DNA of 43,326 nt from Reyranella sp. (lineage in GTDB: Bacteria > Pseudomonadota > Alphaproteobacteria > Reyranellales > Reyranellaceae), in contig JAIEOV010000071.1 of the NCBI GenBank assembly GCA_019750135.1, positions 1 to 43,326 on the forward strand, given 5' to 3'. Position 1 is the first letter of the stretch, and each line of letters opens with the position of its first letter. The position numbers and the translations under genes are program-made. The notes beneath the pieces are model-generated. The model made no database searches, was not told the DNA's origin, and saw only the letters and a list, made by a program, of their open reading frames with translations. Shown piece by piece: positions 24,015 through 32,298 of the stretch.

Positions 24015-25613
24015 ATGTCGCCCGACTCTGTCACCGCTACGCGTCCTGCCGATTCCCGTTACGCCGCGCTGGAAGAGCGCATCATGGCCCGCGACCAGAA
24101 GGGCGCGAGCGAGATCTATTACGGGCTGGTCCGCGACGGCCGGCCGATCACCGAGATGCTGCGCGAAGCCGTGCGCATCCATGCTCCCTATACCCACGTG
24201 CCTTATCACGAGCGCATGGACGACGGGTACGTGAACTTCGTGAACAACGACCACTGCCTCCTGAGCGCACGGGCCAGCCTGAACCTGTCGAAGATGCTGC
24301 CGGGCACGGCGTCCGGCCTGCCGTTGGCGCAGACCATCTGGTACATCCCGACCGGCCTCGACATCTGGAACCAGAAGATCGCCAAGGCGCCTGGCCACTA
24401 TTCACGCGGCTTCCAGATGCCCGACGGGCCGCCGCCCGCGCCTATCGTGCACTGGCCCGACCAGGCGCCGCTCGCGCTGGACGGCCCGCTGAAGCAGCGG
24501 CTTGGGCAATGGATGACGCTGGTCCATCGCGGCAACGTCGTCGACGCCTATCGCGTGTTCCTCGGCCTGATGCAGAATCCGGCCGAACGCCGCGCCGCGC
24601 TGGCCGAGCTCTGCTTCGCCGGCCTGATCGACGTGCAGGACCGCTCCTTCCAGAACCGCTCCTACACGACCGGCCACAAATCCTTCCGCGCCCGCGCCAC
24701 CGTCGAGCTGGGCGACGCGATCGGCTGGGACGACGCGCACGACGTGCTCTATGCCGGCGCGCTCGACATCGCCGTCGGCCCGCGCTGGTACTCGCTCTAT
24801 GAAGTCGCCTGCAACGCCATCACCGTCTATCTCGAAGGCCAGACGCTGCACGCCGTGCCCTACGGCGGCACCACCGAGCAGGAACGCGCCATCCTGGCCA
24901 ACAACAAGGCGCCGCTCGATGCCCGCGAGACCGAGGCGCTGATCGAGGTCATCGTTCGCGAGCCCGAGCCCGCCTATCTGTCTCACCTCACGGAACTCCT
25001 GAAAGCCGGCAAGAGCCCGCGCGCCCTTCTCGACGCCATCCAGGTCGGCGCCGCCACGGTCGCTCTGGAGACCCACGGCGAGCTCAACTTCTCCCTGCCG
25101 CAGCACTGCTACGAGTACGTCAACACGCAGGGCTGGTTCTGGGACACGTTCGAGCATCCGCAGCGGCTAAAACTGCTCTATCTCGCCGCCGCCTACCTCA
25201 ACCAGAATGCCTGGCACCAGAAGCTGACCGGCGACCTCACGCCGCCGCGCATCGAGACGCAATCGGTCCGCGGCCTCGACGCCGAGGCGGTCGCAAGTCG
25301 CGTCGAGGCGGCCTGCGTCGCGCTCGATTCGCCCAAGGCGCTGGGCTGGATCCAGGCCGCGCTCGATTCCGGCCTCGACACCGCGCCGCTGGTGCGCGCG
25401 ATCGCCATGGCCTGCTCGCGACTCGGCAACGACCCGCACAACCAGGAGATCGCGCTGTGCATGGTCGAGGACTTCGGCAAGAACAGGAACCCGCTCAGGG
25501 CTCGGCTGCTGCTGGCCGCAGCCCATCACACCGCGCGCCATCGCAAGTACGGCGATCCGCTGGATTGCAGCCGCCGCTTCGGCAAGGCCCTGGGCATCGC
25601 CGCACTCGGCTGA
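24015..25613 (+). CDS. Unrecognised 532-residue protein with conserved-looking His clusters
   Basis: I do not recognise this family. No signal peptide or membrane segment is seen, so it is probably cytoplasmic. Histidine-rich blocks stand out: RIHAPYTHVPYHERMDD, NFVNNDHCLLSARASLNLSK, the region YTTGHKSFRARATVELGDA, WDDAHDVLYAGALDIAVG, and LLAAAHHTARHRKYGDPLDC close to the C-terminus. Clustered His/Asp/Glu could bind metal (inference). ATG 24015 follows CGGAGG by 7 bp. It is divergent from poxB and precedes a VOC fusion gene. Codon use and GC match the surroundings, so transfer is not suggested. Confidence 0.75.
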   Translation: MSPDSVTATRPADSRYAALEERIMARDQKGASEIYYGLVRDGRPITEMLREAVRIHAPYTHVPYHERMDDGYVNFVNNDHCLLSARASLNLSKMLPGTASGLPLAQTIWYIPTGLDIWNQKIAKAPGHYSRGFQMPDGPPPAPIVHWPDQAPLALDGPLKQRLGQWMTLVHRGNVVDAYRVFLGLMQNPAERRAALAELCFAGLIDVQDRSFQNRSYTTGHKSFRARATVELGDAIGWDDAHDVLYAGALDIAVGPRWYSLYEVACNAITVYLEGQTLHAVPYGGTTEQERAILANNKAPLDARETEALIEVIVREPEPAYLSHLTELLKAGKSPRALLDAIQVGAATVALETHGELNFSLPQHCYEYVNTQGWFWDTFEHPQRLKLLYLAAAYLNQNAWHQKLTGDLTPPRIETQSVRGLDAEAVASRVEAACVALDSPKALGWIQAALDSGLDTAPLVRAIAMACSRLGNDPHNQEIALCMVEDFGKNRNPLRARLLLAAAHHTARHRKYGDPLDCSRRFGKALGIAALG

Positions 25614-25688
25614 CATTGACATGTTCCGGCGGCGCGGCGCATGCTCGCCGCGTTGCAGTAGGGCGCATCGGTCGAGGCCGAAGGGGCT

Positions 25689-26375
25689 ATGCCCACCTAC
25701 GTCATCCGACCCACGAATGCGCCCATGCCGAATCTCGAGAATCTCCGCAAGCAGGCCAAGCTCTATGTGCGCTGGCACCGCGACGGCTACTACCCCGTCG
25801 CGGCCCAGATCCGGGCGGTACTGCCGCGTTTCAGGGACCTGACCGACCGGCAGGTCCTCGAGCGCGAGTTCCGCCTCGGTGACGCCCAGGAGCTGGTGGC
25901 CCGCCAATCGGGCTTCGAGAGCTGGCAGGCGCTCAAAGCAGGAGTGCAAGCCATGCCCGCCATCGCCAGGACGACCACGACCGCAACACCCGAACTCACC
26001 GAGGTCGAGGCCCAGCTTTTCGTCGCCAACATCAAGGCCTCATGCGACTTCTTCACGGGGAAGCTCGGCTTCACCATTGTCTTCGTCTATGGCGAGCCGC
26101 CGTTCTACGGACAGGTCAAGCGTGGCCAGGCGCGGCTCAATCTCCGGATGGTTTGCGAGCCGGTGTTCGTGGGCGACATCCGCGAACGCGAGCAGCTTCT
26201 CGCCGCCTCGATGACCGTCGACAGCGCCGCCGAGATCCGCCAGCTCTTCGTCGACTATCAGGCGGCCGGCGTCGACATCTTCCAGCCGCTGAAGCAGGAG
26301 CCGTGGGGCGCGCGCACCTTCATCGTGCGCGATCCCGACGGCAACTTGCTGCTGTTCGCCGGGCCGGCGACCTAG
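25689..26375 (+). CDS. VOC-domain protein with N-terminal helical domain
   Basis: 228 residues in two parts. Residues 13-88 (PNLENLRKQAKLYVRWHRDG to FESWQALKAG) form a helical module often seen in front of other domains in proteobacterial proteins. After a Thr/Ala linker, residues 107-228 form one VOC domain starting EAQLFVANIKASCDFFTGKL and ending FIVRDPDGNLLLFAG. VOC proteins bind a metal and small molecules (glyoxalase, resistance or dioxygenase types); the ligand is unknown. ATG 25689 has AAGGGG just upstream. Met13 (25725) is an alternative start. Confidence 0.8.
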   Translation: MPTYVIRPTNAPMPNLENLRKQAKLYVRWHRDGYYPVAAQIRAVLPRFRDLTDRQVLEREFRLGDAQELVARQSGFESWQALKAGVQAMPAIARTTTTATPELTEVEAQLFVANIKASCDFFTGKLGFTIVFVYGEPPFYGQVKRGQARLNLRMVCEPVFVGDIREREQLLAASMTVDSAAEIRQLFVDYQAAGVDIFQPLKQEPWGARTFIVRDPDGNLLLFAGPAT

Positions 26376-26444
26376 CTTCACGCTCTTCCGCGGCGCGGTC
26401 GATCTCGATGGTCATGACCCGGCATAGTAGTTAGCCTTCGCGCC

Positions 26445-27665
26445 ATGTCCTACGTCTTCGACCTCGGCAATCCGGCGACCAACGCCAATCCGTTCCCGGA
26501 ATTCGCGCGCCTGCGCACCGAGGATCCGGTGCACTGGTCGCCGGCGATGAAGGCGTGGATCATCACGCGCTATGCCGATGTGAAGCAGGTGGCGCTGAAC
26601 AACCGGCAGATCTCGGCCGACCGGCTGACGCCCTTCTTCAAGTCCAATCCCGAGTATCAGAAGGGCTCCATCGAGAGCCTGGTGCGCTACCTCAACCACT
26701 GGATGGTGTTCCGCGATCCGCCGGACCACACCCGCCTGCGCCGCCTGTTCACCAAGGCTTTCACGCCGACCGCGGTCTCCAACCTCACGCCCAACATCGA
26801 GGACATCGTCGCCCACCTGATCGACGGCATGCAGGCCAAGGCCGAGCGCAGCGAGCCGGTCGACTTCATCGCCGACTTCGCCTATCCCCTGCCCGCCTCG
26901 GTGATCATGGATCTCCTGGGCGTTCCGCGCGCCGACCTCGAACGCGTGAAGGTGTGGTCCGACGACATCGCGCTGTTCATCGGCACCGCCCAGGTGGCGG
27001 GCAACAAGTACCTGCGCGCCGAGACCGGCGCCAAGGCGATGTCGGGCTACTTCCGCGAGCTGGTCGAGGCGCGCACGGCCGCACCGACCGGCGACATGAT
27101 CAGCCAGCTCGTGCTGGCGCGCGACGATCGCGACGCGCTCTCGACCGACGAGATCATCGGCACCTGCATCCTGCTGCTGTTCGCCGGCCACGAGACCACG
27201 ACCAACCTCATTGGCAACGGCTTCCTCTACTCGATGAAGAATCGGAGCCAATGGGAGCGCCTGGTCGCCGATCCGGCGATGGCCGGTAGCGCGATCGAGG
27301 AATGGCTGCGCTACGACGGCCCGTCGGGCGCGTTCGCCCGCGTCGCCGCCGCCGACCTCGAGATGGGCGACCGCACAATCCGCGAAGGCCAGCGCGTCTT
27401 TGCCTTCATGAACTCGGCCAACCGCGATCCCGAGGCGTTCGACGATCCCGAGCGCTTCGACATCGGCCGCGCGCAGAATCCGCACATGACCTTCGGCCAC
27501 GGCATCCACTTTTGCCTCGGTGCGCCGCTGGCGCGGCTGGAATCGGAGATCGCCGCCGCCCGGCTGGCCCAGCGCCTGCCGCAGATCCAGCTCGAGGGCG
27601 GCGAGCCGGAGTGGCACGATTCCCTGATCCTGCGCGGCGTGAAGTCGTTGCCGGTGCAGCTATGA
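26445..27665 (+). CDS. Cytochrome P450
   Basis: 406 residues, a soluble bacterial class-I-type P450. All core motifs are present: I-helix oxygen site AGHETT (247-252), ExxR at Glu286-Arg289, and the haem loop FGHGIHFCLGAPLAR with ligand Cys357. It would hydroxylate an organic substrate using electrons from a ferredoxin or flavodoxin partner, which is not encoded nearby. Its stop overlaps the start of a quinone-oxidoreductase gene by 4 bp (ATGA), so both are made together. Substrate unknown. Confidence 0.95.
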   Translation: MSYVFDLGNPATNANPFPEFARLRTEDPVHWSPAMKAWIITRYADVKQVALNNRQISADRLTPFFKSNPEYQKGSIESLVRYLNHWMVFRDPPDHTRLRRLFTKAFTPTAVSNLTPNIEDIVAHLIDGMQAKAERSEPVDFIADFAYPLPASVIMDLLGVPRADLERVKVWSDDIALFIGTAQVAGNKYLRAETGAKAMSGYFRELVEARTAAPTGDMISQLVLARDDRDALSTDEIIGTCILLLFAGHETTTNLIGNGFLYSMKNRSQWERLVADPAMAGSAIEEWLRYDGPSGAFARVAAADLEMGDRTIREGQRVFAFMNSANRDPEAFDDPERFDIGRAQNPHMTFGHGIHFCLGAPLARLESEIAAARLAQRLPQIQLEGGEPEWHDSLILRGVKSLPVQL

Positions 27666-28666
27666 AAGCGATGATCTGCCGCCAATGGGGCGGGCCCGAG
27701 GACCTGAAGCTCGAAGACGTCGAGCCGGCGGCGCTCGAGCCCGGTCAGGTGCGTATCCGCATCAAGGCCGCGGGCGTGAGCTTCGCCACCACCCTGGTGA
27801 TCGCAGGCAAGTACCAGCGCCGGCCGCCCTTCCCCTTCGCGCCGGGCACCGAAGTTTCGGGCGTGGTGACCGAGGCAGCGCCGGGCTGCAAGCGACTGAA
27901 GGTCGGCGACGAGGTCGTGGCCGTGCTCGACTGGGGCGGCCTCGCCGAAGAGGCCGTGGCGCACGAGGTCAATGTCTTCCCCAAGCCGAAGACCGTCGGC
28001 TTCGTCGAGGCGATCCAGCTCGCGATCTCCTACCCGACCTCGGGCGGCGCGCTCACCTGGCCGATGGCGCTCGACGTGCAGAAGGGCCAGACGCTGCTTG
28101 TGCACGCGGCGGCAGGCGGCGTCGGCATGGCGGCCGTCGAGATCGGCAAGATTTTAGGCGCCACCGTGATCGCGACCGCCGGCGGCGCGCGCAAGACGGC
28201 CTTCGCCAAGGCGCGCGGCGCCGACCACGTAATCGACTACACCAGCCAGGATTTCCGCGACGAGGTGCTGACGCTGACCGGCGGGCGCGGCGTCGACCGG
28301 GTCTACGACCCGGTGGGCGGCGACGTGTTCACCCAGTCGCTGCGCTGCATGGCGGTCGAATCGCGCATCTGCCCGATCGGCTTTGCCGGCGGTACCATCC
28401 CGCAGATCCCGGCCAACATCCTGCTGGTCAAGACCATCGCCGTGACCGGCTTCAACTACGGCTACTATGTCGGCTGGAGCCCGTACGATGCACGCTTCGA
28501 GCAGGGCGACCGCACCTTCGCCTTGATGGAACGCATCCGCGGCTGGTGCGAGGCCGGGCTATGCCGGCCGCACGTCGACCGCACCTTCCGCCTCGATCAG
28601 GCGGCCGAAGCGATGCGCGCCCTGCTCGAGCGCTCGGTCACCGGACGCGTGGCGATCGTCATTTAG
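27662..28666 (+). CDS. NADPH:quinone oxidoreductase-like MDR protein
   Basis: 334 residues, a zinc-free medium-chain dehydrogenase/reductase. N-half GroES-like: MKAMICRQWGGPEDL and PFAPGTEVSGVV. NADPH Rossmann motif AAAGGVGMAAVEIGK, then VDRVYDPVGGDVF. The usual zinc-binding residues are absent, as in the QOR/enoyl reductase group. It could reduce quinones or 2-enoyl compounds. It is translationally coupled to the P450, suggesting the two act on one catabolic route. Its stop overlaps the stop of the convergent kinase gene by 3 bp. Confidence 0.88.
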   Translation: MKAMICRQWGGPEDLKLEDVEPAALEPGQVRIRIKAAGVSFATTLVIAGKYQRRPPFPFAPGTEVSGVVTEAAPGCKRLKVGDEVVAVLDWGGLAEEAVAHEVNVFPKPKTVGFVEAIQLAISYPTSGGALTWPMALDVQKGQTLLVHAAAGGVGMAAVEIGKILGATVIATAGGARKTAFAKARGADHVIDYTSQDFRDEVLTLTGGRGVDRVYDPVGGDVFTQSLRCMAVESRICPIGFAGGTIPQIPANILLVKTIAVTGFNYGYYVGWSPYDARFEQGDRTFALMERIRGWCEAGLCRPHVDRTFRLDQAAEAMRALLERSVTGRVAIVI

Positions 28667-30054
28667 CTCGGGCGCTGCTTCAGGAAGGCGGCCCGTTCCG
28701 TGGGCGATTCGATGTGGGTCGCCAACGCCTGCCACAGGAGCTCGACCGACGAGGCATTGACGGCCGCACGGCGCACGAGCACTCGAGCGATAGGTCCCAT
28801 GAACTGGGTCAATGCCGCCTGGGCCCGCTCGAGCTCCTGCTCGGGCAGGCTGACGCTGCCGCCGGTGCGGCGGCCGCTGCTATCGCTGAGCTGCGGACCT
28901 CCCGCCGGCGGTGCGGGCGACCGGATCCGCGCCAGTGACGACGTCTCGCGCAGGAAGCGCTCGCGGTCGGCTTCGACAGGCACCGATTGCGCAAGCTCCG
29001 CCACGAGGTCGGCGGCGGAGCGGCCGCGCCCGGCGACCGTCTGCACCAGGACGCGCGCGACCGGACCGACATAGGTCCGGAGCTTCTCCTCCACTGTCTT
29101 CAGCAGCGCCGGATCGAGCGACGATTGCGTCCTGCGGCCCGCCGAGTCCTCGCGCGGCACGCGCGGCGATGCGACCACCGTCGTGACCCTGGCCTCGGAC
29201 GCAATGCGCGTGCTGTCGGGCCCGACCTCCTTCAGCACCTGGCGCAAGGCCTCGGCCATGTCGGTGCCGGTGTCGAAGCGGTCGGCCGGATGCTTGCCCA
29301 TGGCCCGCTCGAGCACCAGCTGCAGGCGCGGCGCGGCGTTGCGCACGTGCGCCGGCAGGAGCGGCAGGTTGTCGTTCTGTATGCGGCGACTGACCTCGGT
29401 CACGTTGCGCCCCTGGAAGGCCCGTTGGCCGGCGACCATCTCGAACAGCGTGGCGCCGGCCGAGAAGATATCGGACCGGCCGTCGACGACGTCGTCGCCG
29501 CGACACTGCTCGGGCGACATGTAGGACGGCGTGCCGATCGTCGAGAAGATGGTGGTCGTCTCCACGTTCATCAGCTTGGAGATGCCGAAGTCGCCCACCT
29601 TCACCCGCTGGTCGGCCGTCAGCATGATGTTGCCGGGCTTGATGTCCTGGTGGATCACGCCCTGCTCGTGCGCGCTGGTCAGCGCATCGAGGACCTGCAG
29701 CATGACGGCGATGGCGTCCGGAACGTCCATGACCGGCGCTTCGTCGAGCAGCTGCCGCAGGCTGCGCCCGGAGACGAACTCCATCGCGAGATACGGCTGC
29801 TCCTCGTGCAGCGCGAAGTCATAGACCGCAACGATGTTGGGATGCGCGCAGCGGGCGGCCGCCTCGGCCTCGCGGCGGAAGCGCTTGATGTAGTCGGCGC
29901 GATCGGCGCCGCTCATCAGCTTGGTCGAGATCAGCTTGATGGCGACGGTGCGGCGCAGGACGGGATCGTGCGCCCTGTAGATCTGGCCCATGCCGCCAAC
30001 GCCGACCAGCTCCTCGACGACGTAGCGGCCGATGTTGGGCGGGAGCGGTTCCAT
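28663..30054 (-). CDS. Soluble Ser/Thr protein kinase with duplicated C-terminal domain
   Basis: 463 residues without membrane segment. Kinase domain about 10-270: Gly loop VGVGGMGQIY (17-26), Lys40 in VAIK, catalytic loop HQDIKPGN with Asp137 (Gln in place of the usual Arg of HRD), DFG 155-157, and GTPSYMSPEQ as the activation segment end. After a linker come two related ~55-residue repeats (about 314-370 and 405-460) with matching cores YVGPVARVLV and FMGPIARVLV. It is the last gene of a three-gene operon with a haem sensor and a caspase-like protein. It should phosphorylate target proteins; targets are unknown. Confidence 0.92.
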   Translation of the reverse strand: MEPLPPNIGRYVVEELVGVGGMGQIYRAHDPVLRRTVAIKLISTKLMSGADRADYIKRFRREAEAAARCAHPNIVAVYDFALHEEQPYLAMEFVSGRSLRQLLDEAPVMDVPDAIAVMLQVLDALTSAHEQGVIHQDIKPGNIMLTADQRVKVGDFGISKLMNVETTTIFSTIGTPSYMSPEQCRGDDVVDGRSDIFSAGATLFEMVAGQRAFQGRNVTEVSRRIQNDNLPLLPAHVRNAAPRLQLVLERAMGKHPADRFDTGTDMAEALRQVLKEVGPDSTRIASEARVTTVVASPRVPREDSAGRRTQSSLDPALLKTVEEKLRTYVGPVARVLVQTVAGRGRSAADLVAELAQSVPVEADRERFLRETSSLARIRSPAPPAGGPQLSDSSGRRTGGSVSLPEQELERAQAALTQFMGPIARVLVRRAAVNASSVELLWQALATHIESPTERAAFLKQRPS

Positions 30055-30079
30055 GGCTACCGTTCCCGCGGGACACCGA

Positions 30080-30964
30080 TCATGTGCCCTCCAGCATCCT
30101 CATGGCATTCTGAAGGCTGCGATGCATGAGGTTGAACGATCGACCCAACGAGGAGATCTCGTCGCTTCCCTTGACCGGATATTCCTGGACGTCGGTCTTG
30201 CCGGCACTGACATCGCGCGCGAGCGCAGTGATCTCCTGGATCGGCTTCAGGATGACGAAGTGCATCAGGACGTTCAGGATCACCAGCATCACCACGAACA
30301 CCGCGCTCAGCGACCCGACGAAGGCCAGCAGCGAGCGGTTGGCGCGATTGAGCGCGACGCTCATCGGCACCGACACGATCTGCGCCCCGATCACGTCGTT
30401 CAGCTGCCAGCCGAAGCCGTTGCTGTTGCCATAGAGGTCGATCATGGTCGGCGGCGCCGCCGCCGGGGTCGAATGGCAGGCCAGGCAGGCCTTGTCGGTG
30501 AGGCGGAACGGACGCGCGAAGGTCAGGAACGGACCCGTCGCCGTGTCGCGAAGGCCGACGAACTCGGCGAGCTTGGGATCGTTCTTGAAGGCATGGATGA
30601 CGTCCGATTCCCAGTTGGTGGCGCGGTCGGCCGGATTGGTCGGATTGAGCGCCGCCTCCTTGTAGGAATAGTCGGGGAAATCCTTTTGCAGCTGATGCAG
30701 CACCGTCTGCGCCGAGTAAGACGGCACCGAATGGGGCAGGAAGCGCACGGCGAGCTGGTCGACGATGAGCGGCCGGATCTCGTTCTGGGTGTAGCCGCGC
30801 ACGGCCGTGCCGCTGCGCATGATGAGGTTCGCCTCGTTCAGCATCTGCCGCCTGGCTTCCTCGATCGTGATCTCGCGGGCGAGGAAGGTCGCGACCGCGA
30901 GCCCGATCAGGAAAGCGCTGATCATGACCAGATTGAATTTCGTCCGGAGGCCCACGGCATCCAC
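30080..30964 (-). CDS. Membrane c-type-haem sensor: Tll0287-like (DUF3365) domain plus HAMP
   Basis: 294 residues. TM1 about 10-29, a periplasmic domain 30-208 of the Tll0287/DUF3365 type with one haem-c site Cys160-x2-Cys163-His164 (CLACH), TM2 about 210-236, then a HAMP linker (237-290) starting ILKPIQEITALARDVSAG. The protein ends right after HAMP with no kinase, cyclase or chemotaxis output. This suggests the signal goes to a partner, most simply the kinase encoded 25 bp downstream. A redox or gas (oxygen, NO) cue is inferred from the haem. Upstream gap to the caspase-like gene is 29 bp. Confidence 0.87.
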   Translation of the reverse strand: MDAVGLRTKFNLVMISAFLIGLAVATFLAREITIEEARRQMLNEANLIMRSGTAVRGYTQNEIRPLIVDQLAVRFLPHSVPSYSAQTVLHQLQKDFPDYSYKEAALNPTNPADRATNWESDVIHAFKNDPKLAEFVGLRDTATGPFLTFARPFRLTDKACLACHSTPAAAPPTMIDLYGNSNGFGWQLNDVIGAQIVSVPMSVALNRANRSLLAFVGSLSAVFVVMLVILNVLMHFVILKPIQEITALARDVSAGKTDVQEYPVKGSDEISSLGRSFNLMHRSLQNAMRMLEGT

Positions 30965-30993
30965 CCCTTGTCCTGATACTCAGTGTCCCGTGC

Positions 30994-32052
30994 TCAACGC
31001 ACGCTGTTGACGAGCTTCGTCGCTTGTTCGCCGGTGAGACGTCCCGTCATCTCAGCCTTGACCTCGAATTGGTAGCGACGGATGGCAGCCCGAGTTTCCG
31101 GCCCAAAGGTGGCGTCTATGCGGCCGGAGTAATATCCCAGGGTGGCCAGGGCCACCTGAACCTGCCGCCGCTCCTGATCGGACATGCGATCCTCATCCAT
31201 CATCACCTGCTGCGGCGGCGGTGGCGGCGCCGGGGCGGCCGGGGGCGGACTCGGAGTTGGGGCCGGCGGGGGCGGTGCCACGGCCACCGGCGGAGCCGGC
31301 GGAGGAGCGGGAGGCGGCGGTGGCTTGCCGCCGACCAGGAACGCGGGCTTGCCGGTTGCGGCAACTAAGAAGGCCGAGCCGGCGCCGCCTTTGGCGAGGT
31401 CCGCCCGCATGCCGGCCACGAACTTTTCGAGACTGACCTCCTCGCCCGTGAGCTGGCCGCGCAAGGCCTGCGCCGTCGCGGTCGGCCCGGGTGCTGCGGC
31501 ATCGTTGTTGACGCCGACGACGGCGAAGCTGCCCGGCTGGATCTGCTCGCCCAGCTTGGCGAGGCCGGTCGCCTGGGTCTCCGGTGGCTGGAAGCCGTCG
31601 ATGATGACGACACCCGCGCTGTCGCCGACGCGGGCCAGGCTGTCGACCAGGCTCTTGGCGATCATGCCCTGGGTCAGGACGTCGTTGTCGCGCGTGATGT
31701 TCGCGGCGGCCGGCAGCAGGAACGGCCGGCCGTTGAACTCCCGTGCGTAGCCGCAATAGTACAGCACAGCCACCGACGGCGGCGTCGCCGCGGTGCGCTT
31801 GGCCAAGGCGCCGATGGCGGCGTCGAACTCGCCGCGACGCACGTCGTTGCGCTCGACCACCTCGAAGCCCTTGGCCTTCAGACTGTCGCGCACCAGTGCG
31901 GCCGAAGCGGTGCAGCGCGGCAGCGGCGGCAGGTCGGCATACTGGGCGTTGGAGATGATGAGGGCGGTTCGTAGGGGCTGGGACTGAGCCGAGCTGGTGT
32001 TCCAACAGAGGCCGGCGAAGCCAGCCAGAACCGTGACGAGACAAGCGCGCAT
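30994..32052 (-). CDS. Exported caspase-fold pseudoenzyme with peptidoglycan-binding domain
   Basis: 352 residues. Signal peptide 1-23 (cleavage near SSAQS), then a C14 caspase-like domain (about 27-235) opening with RTALIISNAQYADLPPLP. Where active members read YYSGHG it has YYCGYA (Tyr102 for His). Where they read DACR it has IIDGFQ (Phe154 for Cys). Both catalytic residues are therefore gone. A Pro-rich linker (about 244-281) joins a peptidoglycan-binding domain (about 294-350: RRQVQVALATLGYYSGRID, ATFGPETRAAIRRYQ). ATG 32052 is chosen for the signal peptide. It is the first gene of the operon with the haem sensor and kinase. Likely a periplasmic wall-bound binding or scaffold protein. Confidence 0.83.
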   Translation of the reverse strand: MRACLVTVLAGFAGLCWNTSSAQSQPLRTALIISNAQYADLPPLPRCTASAALVRDSLKAKGFEVVERNDVRRGEFDAAIGALAKRTAATPPSVAVLYYCGYAREFNGRPFLLPAAANITRDNDVLTQGMIAKSLVDSLARVGDSAGVVIIDGFQPPETQATGLAKLGEQIQPGSFAVVGVNNDAAAPGPTATAQALRGQLTGEEVSLEKFVAGMRADLAKGGAGSAFLVAATGKPAFLVGGKPPPPPAPPPAPPVAVAPPPPAPTPSPPPAAPAPPPPPQQVMMDEDRMSDQERRQVQVALATLGYYSGRIDATFGPETRAAIRRYQFEVKAEMTGRLTGEQATKLVNSVR

Positions 32053-32298
32053 CAGGCGTAACCCATCAGTCTGTCGGGTGGCTCCCGACGCCGCACAACT
32101 CGTGCAGTCAGTTTCACCCGTTCCCCCTGCCAAGGCAATAGCGAGCGCCCCGCCAGGGGTTGGGTAGGTAGCCCATTTTTTTCGACGGCAATGTGAGTTT
32201 GCGCACCGCCACGGATCAACTCTCCGGCATGAGGCGTGCGCCAGCCGTACCGATTGTGCGCGAGGCGACATCGTTCGCCCGCGCCACAACCACTGAAC

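Noticed and set aside
28400..28670. Convergent overlap of quinone oxidoreductase and kinase stops as a regulatory feature
   Set aside because: It is only a 3-bp sharing of stop codons, common in dense genomes.
31200..31340. GC-rich repetitive stretch that could be called a DNA repeat
   Set aside because: It is the codon pattern of the Pro/Ala-rich linker in the caspase-like protein, so no separate repeat is needed.
32053..32298. Search for a strong promoter or riboswitch upstream of the caspase-like operon
   Set aside because: I found no convincing -35/-10 pair or known RNA fold. A T-run at 32174-32180 lacks a proper stem for a terminator.
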